Assembly (NCBI GenBank): GCA_963579995.1
Contig: CAUZIY010000002.1
Span: forward strand, 1-60,096
From: UBA6626 sp963579995
GTDB taxonomy: Bacteria > Planctomycetota > Phycisphaerae > Phycisphaerales > Phycisphaeraceae
DNA: 60,096 nucleotides
Direction of reading: 5' to 3'
The notes below the pieces were generated by a model. The model was not told the origin of the DNA and made no database searches. It saw only the letters and a program-made list of their open reading frames with translations. Made by a program: the position numbers and the translations under genes. Shown here piece after piece: positions 1-9,175 of this stretch (its first letter is position 1; every line of letters begins with the position of its first letter).

Positions 1-6
1 ATCGTG

Positions 7-1425
7 ATGAGTCAGACAGCTTACCGTACCGAGAAGGATTCAATGGGTGAGATGAAGGTTCCCAACTGGGCACTCTGGGGTGCCAGCACACAACGGGCCG
101 TTGAGAACTTTCCAATCAGTGGCCGTGGGATCCCGGCCGAAGTTGTGCATGCCTTTGGGCTGCTCAAGGCGGCATGCGCACAAGTCAATAAGGACCTGAG
201 CAAGCTTGATCCAAAACTTGCCGACGCGATCATCGATGCATCCAATGAAGTTGCCCAAGGAAAACATGACAAACATTTTGTGGTCGATGTCTATCAAACT
301 GGTTCGGGCACCAGTTCAAATATGAATGCCAATGAGGTTATTGCCAATATTGTTAGCCAAAAAGCGGGAAAAGCAATCGGTTCTAAGGAACCTGCCCATC
401 CCAATGATCATGTGAACATGGGCCAATCATCCAACGATACGTTTCCTGCTGCCATGCACATTGCAGCAGCAATTGCAATCAAACAAAACTTGAAGCCAGC
501 CGCATTAGGGCTACACAAGGTGCTTGATGGCCAGGCAAAAGACTGGGACCAGATTGTCAAAATCGGACGTACCCACCTTATGGATGCCACACCAATCCGC
601 GTGGGCCAAGTTTTCTCCGGCTATGCCGCGGCTGTTGATATGTGGCTATGCAACAGCGCAAAACGTAGTTTCAATGAAATGCGTGTCAACATGCCGATCG
701 GGGGAACTGCCGTTGGAACCGGCATTAATACGCATGTGGAGTTCGGCCAACGTGTATGTGCGGCATTGTCAAAAGCAACGGGTGTTAATTTTGAAGAAGC
801 AGTTAATCATCCTGAATCACAGTCAGCCAAAGGCAGCTTTGTCCAAGTCTCAGGTAACCTCAAATCGGCAGCAGTAGCACTTTCGAAAATTGCCAACGAT
901 ATCCGGTGGCTAGGATCTGGACCTCGCTGCGGCATCTTTGAGTTGAGTCTACCGGAGATCCAACCCGGCTCGTCGATCATGCCGGGCAAAGTCAATCCGG
1001 TGATCTGCGAAAGTGTCATTCAGGTCGCAGCCCGTGTGATCGCCAATGACACCGCGGTAACATATGGTGGATTCGGCGGTGTTGGGTCCATTATGGAATT
1101 GAACGTGGCAATGCCACTGATTGCTGATGCAATCATGGATTCAATTAATCTGCTGACAAATGTCAGTAATGTCTTCGTTGACAAGCTTTTGTCTGATTTG
1201 GTGGTCAATCAACAACGATGCACGGATTTAATCGATCAATCCTTAATGATGGTCACAAGCCTGGCCCCGAAATTAGGCTACGACAATGCAGCCAAGCTTG
1301 CCAAGCAGGCGTTTACTGAGGGCAAGACCATCAGGCAACTCGTTCAAGATCAAAATCTCATGGAAGAAAAAGAGTTGGACACATTACTTGATCCAGGAGC
1401 CATGACGCGACCGGGTGTAGATTGA
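7..1425 (+). CDS. fumC: Fumarate hydratase, class II (FumC)
   Basis: The product interconverts fumarate and L-malate in the TCA cycle. It is a cytosolic homotetramer of the fumarase/aspartase superfamily and needs no iron-sulfur cluster. The 472-residue protein has the usual class II length. The superfamily signature GSSIMPGKVNP lies near residue 320, and the substrate-binding stretches TGSGTSSNMNANEV (about residue 99) and GQSSNDTFPAA (about 140) are intact. An ATG at 7 is chosen; a GTG codon directly before it is also in frame, and the window begins too close upstream to judge a ribosome site or rule out an earlier start. It converges on pgl with an 11 bp gap. Identity is very secure. Confidence 0.96.
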   Translation: MSQTAYRTEKDSMGEMKVPNWALWGASTQRAVENFPISGRGIPAEVVHAFGLLKAACAQVNKDLSKLDPKLADAIIDASNEVAQGKHDKHFVVDVYQTGSGTSSNMNANEVIANIVSQKAGKAIGSKEPAHPNDHVNMGQSSNDTFPAAMHIAAAIAIKQNLKPAALGLHKVLDGQAKDWDQIVKIGRTHLMDATPIRVGQVFSGYAAAVDMWLCNSAKRSFNEMRVNMPIGGTAVGTGINTHVEFGQRVCAALSKATGVNFEEAVNHPESQSAKGSFVQVSGNLKSAAVALSKIANDIRWLGSGPRCGIFELSLPEIQPGSSIMPGKVNPVICESVIQVAARVIANDTAVTYGGFGGVGSIMELNVAMPLIADAIMDSINLLTNVSNVFVDKLLSDLVVNQQRCTDLIDQSLMMVTSLAPKLGYDNAAKLAKQAFTEGKTIRQLVQDQNLMEEKELDTLLDPGAMTRPGVD

Positions 1426-1437
1426 AACGGTAACAGT

Positions 1438-2196
1438 TCACTCCACTGCTTCGATGTCAAGAAACCACGTAAGCATACCGTTCGGATCAGATGGGTCCAC
1501 GCCGGTGATGGGTAGATTCTTCACATCAGGTCCAGTTTCTCGCAGTTGCTGATCAACACGCTGGAGTGTTTCCTTCTTCCTGGACCCTGTTACAAGCACC
1601 GCCACCTGCCGCGCGGCGTTAAGTAGGGGATAGGTCATGGTCACCCGCGGTGATGATACAACTGCTGGACCGTCATTGAGCATGATCCATTTGTGGGTTT
1701 CCGTAAGTGCAGGCGAATGAGGAAACAAACTGGCGGTATGCCCATCCTCGCCCATTCCCAATAAGACAAAATCTAGAACAGGCAGGCCATTGGGAACTGC
1801 CCGACCCGCTAAAGCCTGACGCAATTCATCTTCATAAGCAGTTGCAGGATCCTCTGCTGAAACCGGTATAGCATGAACACAGCACCTGGGTGTGGGTACG
1901 TGGTCCGTCAGTGTTTCTCGGATCATGCGGATATTGCTCCGTTCATCACTTTCTGGAACACAACGCTCGTCAGCAAGCCAGACATGCGTCTGTTTCCAAG
2001 GCAACGCACGAAATCGCGGATCCGTCACTAAACGCATGTAAAAAGGCTCCGGGGTCGAACCACCTGAAAGGGCCAAGTGAAAAACATCGCGTTCCTCGGC
2101 GGCCTGTTCAGCAGCACCCACCATGGCACATGCCAGATCGTCGTAAAGTTTTTCCGCAGTCAAGGCAATATGAATGTTTCCGCTTAATGTAAGCAT
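1438..2196 (-). CDS. pgl: 6-phosphogluconolactonase
   Basis: Hydrolyses 6-phosphogluconolactone to 6-phosphogluconate, the second step of the oxidative pentose phosphate pathway. The 252-residue protein is of the DevB/NagB-like fold type: LALSGGSTPEPFYMRL near residue 42 binds phosphate, WLADERCVP near 73 is the family hallmark, and LLGMGEDGHTASLFP near 147 carries the catalytic acid and His. It lies 95 bp downstream of zwf on the same strand, so the two consecutive steps are probably co-transcribed. The ATG at 2196 is preceded only by an A-rich stretch, not a strong Shine-Dalgarno. Confidence 0.94.
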   Translation of the reverse strand: MLTLSGNIHIALTAEKLYDDLACAMVGAAEQAAEERDVFHLALSGGSTPEPFYMRLVTDPRFRALPWKQTHVWLADERCVPESDERSNIRMIRETLTDHVPTPRCCVHAIPVSAEDPATAYEDELRQALAGRAVPNGLPVLDFVLLGMGEDGHTASLFPHSPALTETHKWIMLNDGPAVVSSPRVTMTYPLLNAARQVAVLVTGSRKKETLQRVDQQLRETGPDVKNLPITGVDPSDPNGMLTWFLDIEAVE

Positions 2197-2291
2197 CTTT
2201 TTAGATCTTGGGTTGGATTTCCGAGGTCATCCCTTCAGGAGAAATCTACTTTTATTCATCCACGGTACTGGGGCAACACCTGCCACATCGG

Positions 2292-3815
2292 CTATGGATT
2301 GTGCCATTTACGCCCATCACGAGCCATCATGATATCACTGGCCGATGGTCCCCATGTACCAGCAGCGTAGTTCGGAAAATCATCCTGAGGATGGTCCTGC
2401 CAATAGTCGAGGACCGGTTGGACAACACGCCAACAATGCTTTATCTCCTCACGGTGCTTATACAATGTCTGATCGCCACGGATTGCATCGAGAAGCAATG
2501 TGGCATATGCCTTCGGTGGACTGGCGCCAAACTGCTCGTTGTAGTCGAAGTCCATAATGACAGGTTTAATGGCCATGCCCATACCGGGCACCTTCCCCTC
2601 AAAACGCAAACGGATCCCTTCATCCGGCTGAATATTGATGACCAATTGATTCGGCGGGACACTATGACTACCGGTCATACGCGACAAAAACAGGCAATGC
2701 GGTGTTGGCTTGAATGTCACAACAACTTCGGTAAGTTTCTTAGTCATCGACTTGCCAGAGCGTAAATAGAATGGCACACCACCCCAGCGCCAAGTATCGA
2801 TAAAGACTTGCAGGGCGGTGTACGTGTCCGTCTGGCTATCACTGCGAGTACCTTCTTCCTCCCGATAACCGGTCACGACCTTGCCCCCAAACTGCCCCGG
2901 TCCATATTGTCCACGGACGGCAATCTTTGGCACGTCATCCATGTCTGGTGTCCGACATGCCGCAAGAATCTTTGTTTTCTCCACGCGAATATCATCGGCG
3001 CCCATGGTGATTGGAGGCTCCATCGCCACCACCGCCATCACCTGCAACAAATGGCTTTGAATCATATCACGCATTGCACCACCACTGGGTGAATCATAGT
3101 AACCACCACGACCTTCAATGCCGACAGACTCAGCAGCAGTCACCTGAACATGATCGATGTATTCACGATTCCAAATTGGCTCAAAGATCGTGTTGGCAAA
3201 CCGGAAGACCAACAGATTCTGGACGGTCTCTTTACCAAGATAATGGTCAATCCGGTATATGCTCTGCTCATCGAACACACTGGCGACGACATCATTGAGA
3301 CGTGAGGCAGAAAGCGGATCGTACCCAAACGGCTTTTCAATAATTACACGCTGCCACGGTGGATTATTGCGATCAAGGCTGCACCAATGCTTGCCTTCAG
3401 AAACCATATCTGCGGCGCCAATCTGTGTTAGTGTCGGCTCATATAGGTGTGGCGCTATGGATAAATACAGCAGTACATTAGCGCCCGTGCCATGAGACTG
3501 TGACAATTCGGCCATCCGAGTTTTCAACCCACCGTATGCCTCCGCCTTGGTGGAATCAGCCACATGGTAATACAAGCATTTCGCAAACTCGCGCCACTGC
3601 TTATCGTCGTACTGACCAAAAAACCCGTGGAGCCTGTCACGAAAGTCATCGTCAGACATCGGCGAACGACTCACACCCAGTACAGCGAACTGCTCGGGCA
3701 ATTGCCCCGCGACAAACAGTTGATAGAGCGACGGAATCAGCTTCCGTCTCGTCAGGTCACCCGAGGCGCCAAAGATGACAATTAAACACGGTGATGGTCT
3801 TTCACAATCGGTCAT
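2292..3815 (-). CDS. zwf: Glucose-6-phosphate 1-dehydrogenase
   Basis: Oxidises glucose-6-phosphate to 6-phosphogluconolactone with NAD(P)+, the entry into the oxidative pentose phosphate pathway. The N-terminal Rossmann motif GASGDLTRRKL, the EKPFG segment and the active-site signature RIDHYLGKETVQN are all present; 507 residues is a normal length. An ATG at 3833 is in frame, but the ATG at 3815 is preferred because the strand reads AAGGGGATC just before it, a good Shine-Dalgarno with normal spacing, whereas nothing similar precedes 3833. pgl follows directly, so zwf-pgl looks like a two-gene operon. Confidence 0.95.
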   Translation of the reverse strand: MTDCERPSPCLIVIFGASGDLTRRKLIPSLYQLFVAGQLPEQFAVLGVSRSPMSDDDFRDRLHGFFGQYDDKQWREFAKCLYYHVADSTKAEAYGGLKTRMAELSQSHGTGANVLLYLSIAPHLYEPTLTQIGAADMVSEGKHWCSLDRNNPPWQRVIIEKPFGYDPLSASRLNDVVASVFDEQSIYRIDHYLGKETVQNLLVFRFANTIFEPIWNREYIDHVQVTAAESVGIEGRGGYYDSPSGGAMRDMIQSHLLQVMAVVAMEPPITMGADDIRVEKTKILAACRTPDMDDVPKIAVRGQYGPGQFGGKVVTGYREEEGTRSDSQTDTYTALQVFIDTWRWGGVPFYLRSGKSMTKKLTEVVVTFKPTPHCLFLSRMTGSHSVPPNQLVINIQPDEGIRLRFEGKVPGMGMAIKPVIMDFDYNEQFGASPPKAYATLLLDAIRGDQTLYKHREEIKHCWRVVQPVLDYWQDHPQDDFPNYAAGTWGPSASDIMMARDGRKWHNP

Positions 3816-3884
3816 TAAGATCCCCTTAACCATGCCATACTGAACATTAGCGAGGACCAGCCTATTACATTGATTGTGGCATAT

Positions 3885-5729
3885 TTATCGACGCAAAGCG
3901 ACGGCCAGGTTCATAACATCAGCGGGTGTCACACCAGCCAAACGTGTGGCCTGGCCCAGTGTTACGGGACGAAACGTCTCCAGAGCTGATCTGGCTTCAT
4001 TGCGTAGACCAGGAAGGGTCTTGTAATTCCAATGCGGCGGTAGAGTCATCTGCTCTTGCTCGGCTAGACGTTTAACTTCGTGCTTCTGCCGATTGATGTA
4101 ACCTGCGTATTTGACATCCGCAAGCAGACGGGCAATAAGCCGCAGTTCTAGCCTCTTGGGCACCACTGATGCATTATTCTTAGTGAGCACTTGAAGAACC
4201 TGTTCAGTACCGACCTGCGGTCGGCGAACCCAACGTATCATGGGTTCACCACCAATTCGTATGGTCTGGAAGACCTGATGAAGCATGGCCAATGCTGATC
4301 GACGGTCCTGATACTGATCCCAACGCTCATCATCGATCAATCCCCATTCCCGAGCAACCGGAGTGAGCCGTTCGTCGGCGTTGTCGGCACGTAACATCAA
4401 TCGATACTCCGCTCGACTGGTAAACATGCGATATGGCTCCTGCGGCTTCTTGGTCACCAAATCATCCATCATCACCCCAATATAAGCCTGATCACGTTGC
4501 AAACGGACTGGTTCGGTACCACTCGCAAACCGAGCAGCATTGAGTCCTGCCATTAGACCCTGGCCGGCTGCTTCTTCATATCCGCTGGTTCCATTGATCT
4601 GGCCAGCAAGAAACAGTCCTGCAACACGCTTGGTCATGCATGATGCATCAATCTGATATGGCCAAACCATGTCGTACTCGACGGCATACCCATAACGCAG
4701 GACCTTAGCGCATTCACAACCTTGCATATGCGTGATAATTATTTCCTGGACATCAGCCGGCAATGAGGTGCTAATTCCGTTGCAATAGATCTCATTGGTG
4801 CCAAGTGATTCCGGTTCAAGATAAACATGGTGTGACGTGCGGTCTTTAAAACGCACCACCTTATCCTCGATACTCGGACAGTAGCGAGGCCCGGAAGTTT
4901 TAATCTGACCGTTGTACATGGGCGCCCGGTCAAGATTGGATCGAATTACTTCGTGGATCACCTCATTAGTATGGGTGATGTGACAGGGACGTTGTTCAAG
5001 GATCGGAAATTGGTCAAGCGACGTAAGATCACTAAATGGCTGTGGCTCACGATCACCTGGCTGCAACTGAAGCCCGTCAAAATTGATCGATTCGGCCGCC
5101 AGTCGTGGTGGCGTACCAGTCTTGAGCCGCCCCAATTCAAATCCTAGCCCCTGTAGTGCCCCGCTAATGCCGACTGCCGAACCTTCACCCACCCGTCCTC
5201 CTTGTGCCTGACTTTTACCTGTATGCATTAAACCACGCATGAACGTCCCGGTGGTCAATACAACCGAACGTGCATGCAGACAAATGGGACCATCAGCCCC
5301 TTCCGAAAGAAACAGCACACCGCTGACCGTTCCCTGCTCAACAACAATCTGCTCAACCGTACCGGCAAGAATACTTAATGAATTACGTGTCTTTAAAAAC
5401 TGTTGCACTTGCCGGGCGTAGCGATACTTGTCTGACTGACAGCGTGGCCCCTGAACGGCCGGCCCCTTCGATGCATTCAAAACACGAAACTGAATTCCTG
5501 TAGCATCGGCAACCAACCCCATCAACCCACCCATCGCGTCGATTTCGCGCACAATCTGCCCCTTGGCCAATCCTCCGATTGCAGGATTACAGCTCATGGC
5601 ACCAATCTTGTCAGGGTTCATCGTGATAAGCGCCACATCGGCCCCCAGATTGGCCACCGCCCAAGCAGCTTCTGCGCCGGCGTGTCCGCCACCAATCACA
5701 ATCACATCGTAGTCATGCCTAACTGCCAT
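3885..5729 (-). CDS. mnmG: tRNA uridine-5-carboxymethylaminomethyl modification enzyme MnmG (GidA)
   Basis: FAD-dependent partner of MnmE that installs the carboxymethylaminomethyl group on U34 of certain tRNAs. The 614-residue protein starts with the dinucleotide-binding motif GGGHAGAEAAW. It contains GPRYCPSIEDKVVRF near residue 270, the GidA signature NGISTSLP near 340 and GTSGYEEAAGQGLMAG near 375. Length and domain order match the family. No mnmE, rsmG or parAB neighbours are in this window. The ATG at 5729 has no Shine-Dalgarno (six C then TT precede it) but sits 9 nt after a perfect TATAAT, which suggests a leaderless or nearly leaderless mRNA. Confidence 0.95.
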   Translation of the reverse strand: MAVRHDYDVIVIGGGHAGAEAAWAVANLGADVALITMNPDKIGAMSCNPAIGGLAKGQIVREIDAMGGLMGLVADATGIQFRVLNASKGPAVQGPRCQSDKYRYARQVQQFLKTRNSLSILAGTVEQIVVEQGTVSGVLFLSEGADGPICLHARSVVLTTGTFMRGLMHTGKSQAQGGRVGEGSAVGISGALQGLGFELGRLKTGTPPRLAAESINFDGLQLQPGDREPQPFSDLTSLDQFPILEQRPCHITHTNEVIHEVIRSNLDRAPMYNGQIKTSGPRYCPSIEDKVVRFKDRTSHHVYLEPESLGTNEIYCNGISTSLPADVQEIIITHMQGCECAKVLRYGYAVEYDMVWPYQIDASCMTKRVAGLFLAGQINGTSGYEEAAGQGLMAGLNAARFASGTEPVRLQRDQAYIGVMMDDLVTKKPQEPYRMFTSRAEYRLMLRADNADERLTPVAREWGLIDDERWDQYQDRRSALAMLHQVFQTIRIGGEPMIRWVRRPQVGTEQVLQVLTKNNASVVPKRLELRLIARLLADVKYAGYINRQKHEVKRLAEQEQMTLPPHWNYKTLPGLRNEARSALETFRPVTLGQATRLAGVTPADVMNLAVALRR

Positions 5730-5743
5730 AAGGGGGGATTATA
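5729..5743 (-). promoter_or_regulatory. Perfect -10 box directly upstream of mnmG
   Basis: On the minus strand a TATAAT (5743 to 5738) is followed by CCCCCCTT and the mnmG ATG. With the usual 6-9 nt between -10 and start site, transcription would begin at or within a few bases of the start codon. No convincing -35 hexamer is seen at 16-18 nt spacing. This is an inference from motif position only. Confidence 0.45.
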
Positions 5744-6200
5744 CCCTACTTGATAACGGCCCTCCTGCTCCGTCATGATCGATCACTTCACCCTCCTGGT
5801 CGCCATCAGGTACGCAAACAATCCGAAGCAGCCGGCTTATCGGAATGTCCGCACATGACCACCGCTCGAAGAATCCGGGATCACTCCCGCTGGAGCTTTC
5901 CACCGCGTTGTAGCCCGTTCCCTCTGCGAGACTCGTCGGTTTGATGGCCGCGCTGAGACACTTGGGCATGTTGTATGAAAACGTGTTGTAGGCAGAGAGA
6001 ACACCTCGCATGTTCTAGTAACCATGCAGTTCGGTCTTCCCAAAGGGGCATACAACTCAAAGTTGTACATAAAAGCACCTTGAAACGACCTTTCGGGCCA
6101 CTATCGCAGGTAGGGGAAATAATAAAGGCGGCTTTTCTATCAAGCCGTAACTGCCCAACAACACATTACATACATTCAATATTTAATCTCTTGAATCTAT
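5744..6200. other. Long intergenic region between divergent mnmG and ilvC, no confident gene
   Basis: This stretch holds no gene I can defend. A 90-codon minus-strand frame (5739-6011) has ordinary codon use but no Shine-Dalgarno, no recognised domain, and its stop overlaps the mnmG -10. On the minus strand, 5800-5960 can form small hairpins, including GGGA-GTGA-TCCC with a GNRA loop. Two inverted repeats are clear: TACAACT-CAA-AGTTGTA (6051-6067) and CGGCTT-N7-AAGCCG (6129-6147). Neither is followed by a T-run. The region could hold a structured RNA or a small unknown gene. I could not match it to tmRNA, RNase P, 6S or SRP RNA by eye. Confidence 0.4.
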
Positions 6201-6214
6201 CATGAGCTCGTCCG

Positions 6215-6243
6215 TTGACGAAATAGAAAAGGCTAACTAGATT
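6215..6243 (+). promoter_or_regulatory. Candidate sigma70 promoter of ilvC
   Basis: TTGACG (6215-6220) and TAGATT (6238-6243) are separated by exactly 17 nt, matching 5 of 6 and 4 of 6 consensus positions. A start near 6250 would give a roughly 30 nt 5' UTR that contains the AAGGAG ribosome site at 6267-6272. No attenuator is seen between it and ilvC. Confidence 0.45.
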
Positions 6244-6281
6244 GGCGGCATGGAAGATGTGGTTGCAAGGAGTACCAATCA

Positions 6282-7286
6282 ATGGCAATTGAAACACTTT
6301 ATGACAAAGATGGTTCAGTCAATGCGTTACAGGGCAAGACAGTTGCGGTGCTTGGCTACGGGAGCCAGGGCCACGCTCATGCGCAAAATCTCCGCGACTC
6401 GGGAATCAACGTTGTCGTAGCCAACCGGCATGAGTCGGCTAATGGCAAGCTGGCAATCGAACATGGTTACGATCCCCTTCCGGTCGACGAAGCAGTTAAG
6501 CAAGCTGACCTGGTCATCATGGCACTTCCTGATGAAGTTCAGCCGGAAGTTTATACAACATCAATTGGACCAAACCTGCAACCTGGCTCAGCATTGGGGG
6601 CAACCCACGGCTTCAATATTCATTTCAAAACAATCACACCACCAGACAATACCGATGTGATTATGGTAGCGCCCAAGGGTCCTGGTCACACGGTGCGCAG
6701 TGAATTTGAACGCGGTGGTGGTGTGCCATGCCTCCTGGCCGTTGAACAGGACGCATCAGGCAATGCGTTCGATGTGGCAATGGCTTGGGCGATCGGTGTG
6801 GGTGGTGGCCGGGCCGGCATTTTGAAAACAACTTTTAAGGATGAATGCGAAACTGACCTATTTGGCGAACAGAGCGTGTTATGCGGCGGCTTGTCTGCCA
6901 TGATCAAGGCCGGCTTTGAGGTGCTTACCGAGGCAGGCTATCCCCCTGAATTGGCCTACTTTGAAGTGTGCCACGAACTAAAACTAATCATTCAGATGAT
7001 TGAACAGGGCGGACTGAACTACATGCGGCATTCAATTAGCAATACCGCCGAGTTTGGTGACTACTACACCGGGCCTAAAATCATTGACAGTAACACGAAA
7101 GACCGCATGCGCAAGGTATTGTCTGATATTCAATCGGGGCAGTTCGCCAAGGCATTCCAAGAAGACTACAGGGAAGGATTCAAGTGGTTTGCCAAACAAC
7201 GTGAACAGGACCATAACCACCCGGTTGAGAAGATCGGAAAAGAACTGCGGGGCATGATGCCTTGGATCCATCCCGTCGAGATCTAA
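6282..7286 (+). CDS. ilvC: Ketol-acid reductoisomerase (class I)
   Basis: Converts acetolactate or acetohydroxybutyrate to the dihydroxy acids of valine/leucine and isoleucine synthesis, using Mg2+ and NAD(P)H. The 334-residue length identifies the short class I form. The Rossmann motif GYGSQGHAHAQNLRDSG lies near residue 26, and the C-terminal knotted domain carries DECETDLFGEQSVLCGG near 190 with its metal-binding acids. AAGGAG lies 9 nt before the ATG. ilvB/ilvN are absent from the window. A PhyH gene follows after only 4 nt, so both are probably on one transcript. Confidence 0.96.
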   Translation: MAIETLYDKDGSVNALQGKTVAVLGYGSQGHAHAQNLRDSGINVVVANRHESANGKLAIEHGYDPLPVDEAVKQADLVIMALPDEVQPEVYTTSIGPNLQPGSALGATHGFNIHFKTITPPDNTDVIMVAPKGPGHTVRSEFERGGGVPCLLAVEQDASGNAFDVAMAWAIGVGGGRAGILKTTFKDECETDLFGEQSVLCGGLSAMIKAGFEVLTEAGYPPELAYFEVCHELKLIIQMIEQGGLNYMRHSISNTAEFGDYYTGPKIIDSNTKDRMRKVLSDIQSGQFAKAFQEDYREGFKWFAKQREQDHNHPVEKIGKELRGMMPWIHPVEI

Positions 7287-7290
7287 TCGC

Positions 7291-8124
7291 ATGCTTACCG
7301 ATGAACAACTCAACCAATACTACCAGGATGGTTTTGTCATTGTTGAAGAGTTGTTTGATCAAGAGGAAACTGGGCTGATTTTGCAAATTGCCCTTGCCGA
7401 TCAGGCATTCACTGAAAACGCCTCGACACTTGATCAACTAAAATTGAATCAAAAACAGGAAGCCCGAGTCATTGCACAAGGCGACGGCGCTGCGGGAACC
7501 ACCAAGTTCTGGGTCGATGACGACCTGCGTAACGACATGTACAGCGCAATCGCACGGTGCCGACGAGTTGTTGATCCACTAGAACAAATGCTTGGCGGTG
7601 AAGTTTATCACTGGCACCACAAGATGATGCTCAAGGCAGCACACGTAGGCGGAGCGCATCTTTGGCACCAAGACTTCGGCTACTGGCATCGGTCTGGCTA
7701 TTGCCTATTCCCCCACATGGGAAGTTGCATGATTGCCATAAACCGCACAACAAAAACCAATGGCTGTCTCCAGGTTCTCTCCGGCTCACACCATATTGGC
7801 CTGATCAACCACATACGGGTAGACGACCAGGCAACTGCTGATCCCGAGCGTGTTGATGCAGCAATACAACGCCTTCCCTTGATCCATCTCGAACTCGAAC
7901 CTGGCTCGGGCGTATTTTTCCACAGCAATCTCTTACACCGATCTGACAAGAATCAAAGTGATAATCCGCGGTGGACGTTGATCTGCTGCTACAACGCTAT
8001 TCGTAACGATCCCTACCGCGACTCACACCATCCGCGTGCCCAGCCACTAGCGAAATTCAATGATGATCAAGTCAGGACGATTGGGGAAAAGCAAATCGCA
8101 TTGATGCAACAAAGACAGAAATAG
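7291..8124 (+). CDS. Phytanoyl-CoA dioxygenase family protein (PhyH)
   Basis: A predicted non-haem Fe(II)/2-oxoglutarate dioxygenase of the PhyH superfamily, 277 residues. The facial triad can be placed at H126-x-D128 (in WHQDFG) and H216 (in LLHRS), with R228 positioned to bind 2-oxoglutarate. GSHHIG and the late HSNLLHRS block are typical of the family. Substrates of bacterial members vary widely and cannot be read from sequence. It starts 4 nt after ilvC, so it is probably translated from the same mRNA, although no functional link to branched-chain amino acids is known to me. It converges on an oxidoreductase gene with a 23 bp gap. Confidence 0.88.
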   Translation: MLTDEQLNQYYQDGFVIVEELFDQEETGLILQIALADQAFTENASTLDQLKLNQKQEARVIAQGDGAAGTTKFWVDDDLRNDMYSAIARCRRVVDPLEQMLGGEVYHWHHKMMLKAAHVGGAHLWHQDFGYWHRSGYCLFPHMGSCMIAINRTTKTNGCLQVLSGSHHIGLINHIRVDDQATADPERVDAAIQRLPLIHLELEPGSGVFFHSNLLHRSDKNQSDNPRWTLICCYNAIRNDPYRDSHHPRAQPLAKFNDDQVRTIGEKQIALMQQRQK

Positions 8125-8147
8125 CGCAACAACATCTACAGATCGAC

Positions 8148-9140
8148 CTACGAATGGTGCAGAGCATCAAGCACAACCCTTACTGATTTATATGCCTCTT
8201 CAATTCCATATTGAATCAGGCCATCGCATGCAACTGCTTCGAGGAATTGGCGATCCTCATCACAAAACATATCATCCCGGTCCGTTGCAATGATCTCATG
8301 GCACCACTGACGCGTAGCGTTGTTCCATAACGACAACACACATTGCTCCCACTGGGAAAACTCCACCAGGATGACCCCTTTTGTACCAATCATCTCAAAT
8401 TGTCTGCGTCGCAAACGCTGAAGAAAGTCAAGATGAACGCTTGCTGTACAGCGATCGTCAAACTCAATTAAGAGTTGCGCCAAATCCGGCGTATCAACCT
8501 TGATATCACCATATGTGCCAATTACGGAATGAACTTGCTTGACATTCTGACCGGCAACCCAGATGGCCAAGTCAATATCATGTGTCAGATCCAAGGCGCC
8601 CCATGGAAAGTTTTCAGCGGTATAGACTTGTTGATAATCGGGTCGAATCTCGTCGAAAGGTTCACCGACCATGGCACGAACCGCAATAAGGCGACCAATT
8701 TCCCCCTCATCAAGCCACTGCTTGGCCCGCAAAAGCCCTTCATGGAACCGAAAGCACAACCCAACCATAAACTTCTTGCCAGTTTTCTCCACGAGCTTCG
8801 TCAAATCGTCCAAGCCATCTAATCGATCGCTAATTGGTTTCTCACAGAACACGTGACAGCCAGCATTTATTGCCTTAATTGCCAACGGGACATGCAGACG
8901 TGGTGGCGTCAGGATCCATACGCAGTCAGGTTTGGTAGACAAGCCTGATTCGAACGAAACAAATGGCTTGGCATGTGGCGTCTGATCCATTAACTGTTCA
9001 ACCTGAGAAGTTTGTGGATCGAACACACGCAGATCCTTCACCCCTAGCTGGCTCAGAACCCGCGCATGACGCTTGCCAATACTGCCACAACCAGCGATCA
9101 ATACACTCAAATCATGCCAGGACCTATCTCGGTCGCCCAT
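8148..9140 (-). CDS. Gfo/Idh/MocA family oxidoreductase
   Basis: A predicted NAD(P)-dependent dehydrogenase, probably acting on a sugar or inositol derivative. The N-terminal Rossmann domain has GCGSIGKRHARVL near residue 18, and the family motif CEKPIS occurs near 98. The catalytic-domain stretch GALDLTHDIDLAIW near 190 carries the HxxD-type pair seen in many members. At 330 residues it is normal for the family. GGTGG precedes the ATG at short spacing. It stands alone between convergent and tandem neighbours, so the substrate is not inferable from context. Confidence 0.88.
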   Translation of the reverse strand: MGDRDRSWHDLSVLIAGCGSIGKRHARVLSQLGVKDLRVFDPQTSQVEQLMDQTPHAKPFVSFESGLSTKPDCVWILTPPRLHVPLAIKAINAGCHVFCEKPISDRLDGLDDLTKLVEKTGKKFMVGLCFRFHEGLLRAKQWLDEGEIGRLIAVRAMVGEPFDEIRPDYQQVYTAENFPWGALDLTHDIDLAIWVAGQNVKQVHSVIGTYGDIKVDTPDLAQLLIEFDDRCTASVHLDFLQRLRRRQFEMIGTKGVILVEFSQWEQCVLSLWNNATRQWCHEIIATDRDDMFCDEDRQFLEAVACDGLIQYGIEEAYKSVRVVLDALHHS

Positions 9141-9175
9141 CTATACCACCCGTTGCTCTTTAAATATCTACTGAC

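Noticed and set aside
5805..5865. SRP RNA-like string (CAGG ... GAAGCAGCC) in the mnmG-ilvC gap
   Set aside because: The GGAA tetraloop and the paired arms of the SRP S-domain are missing; only a short resemblance remains.
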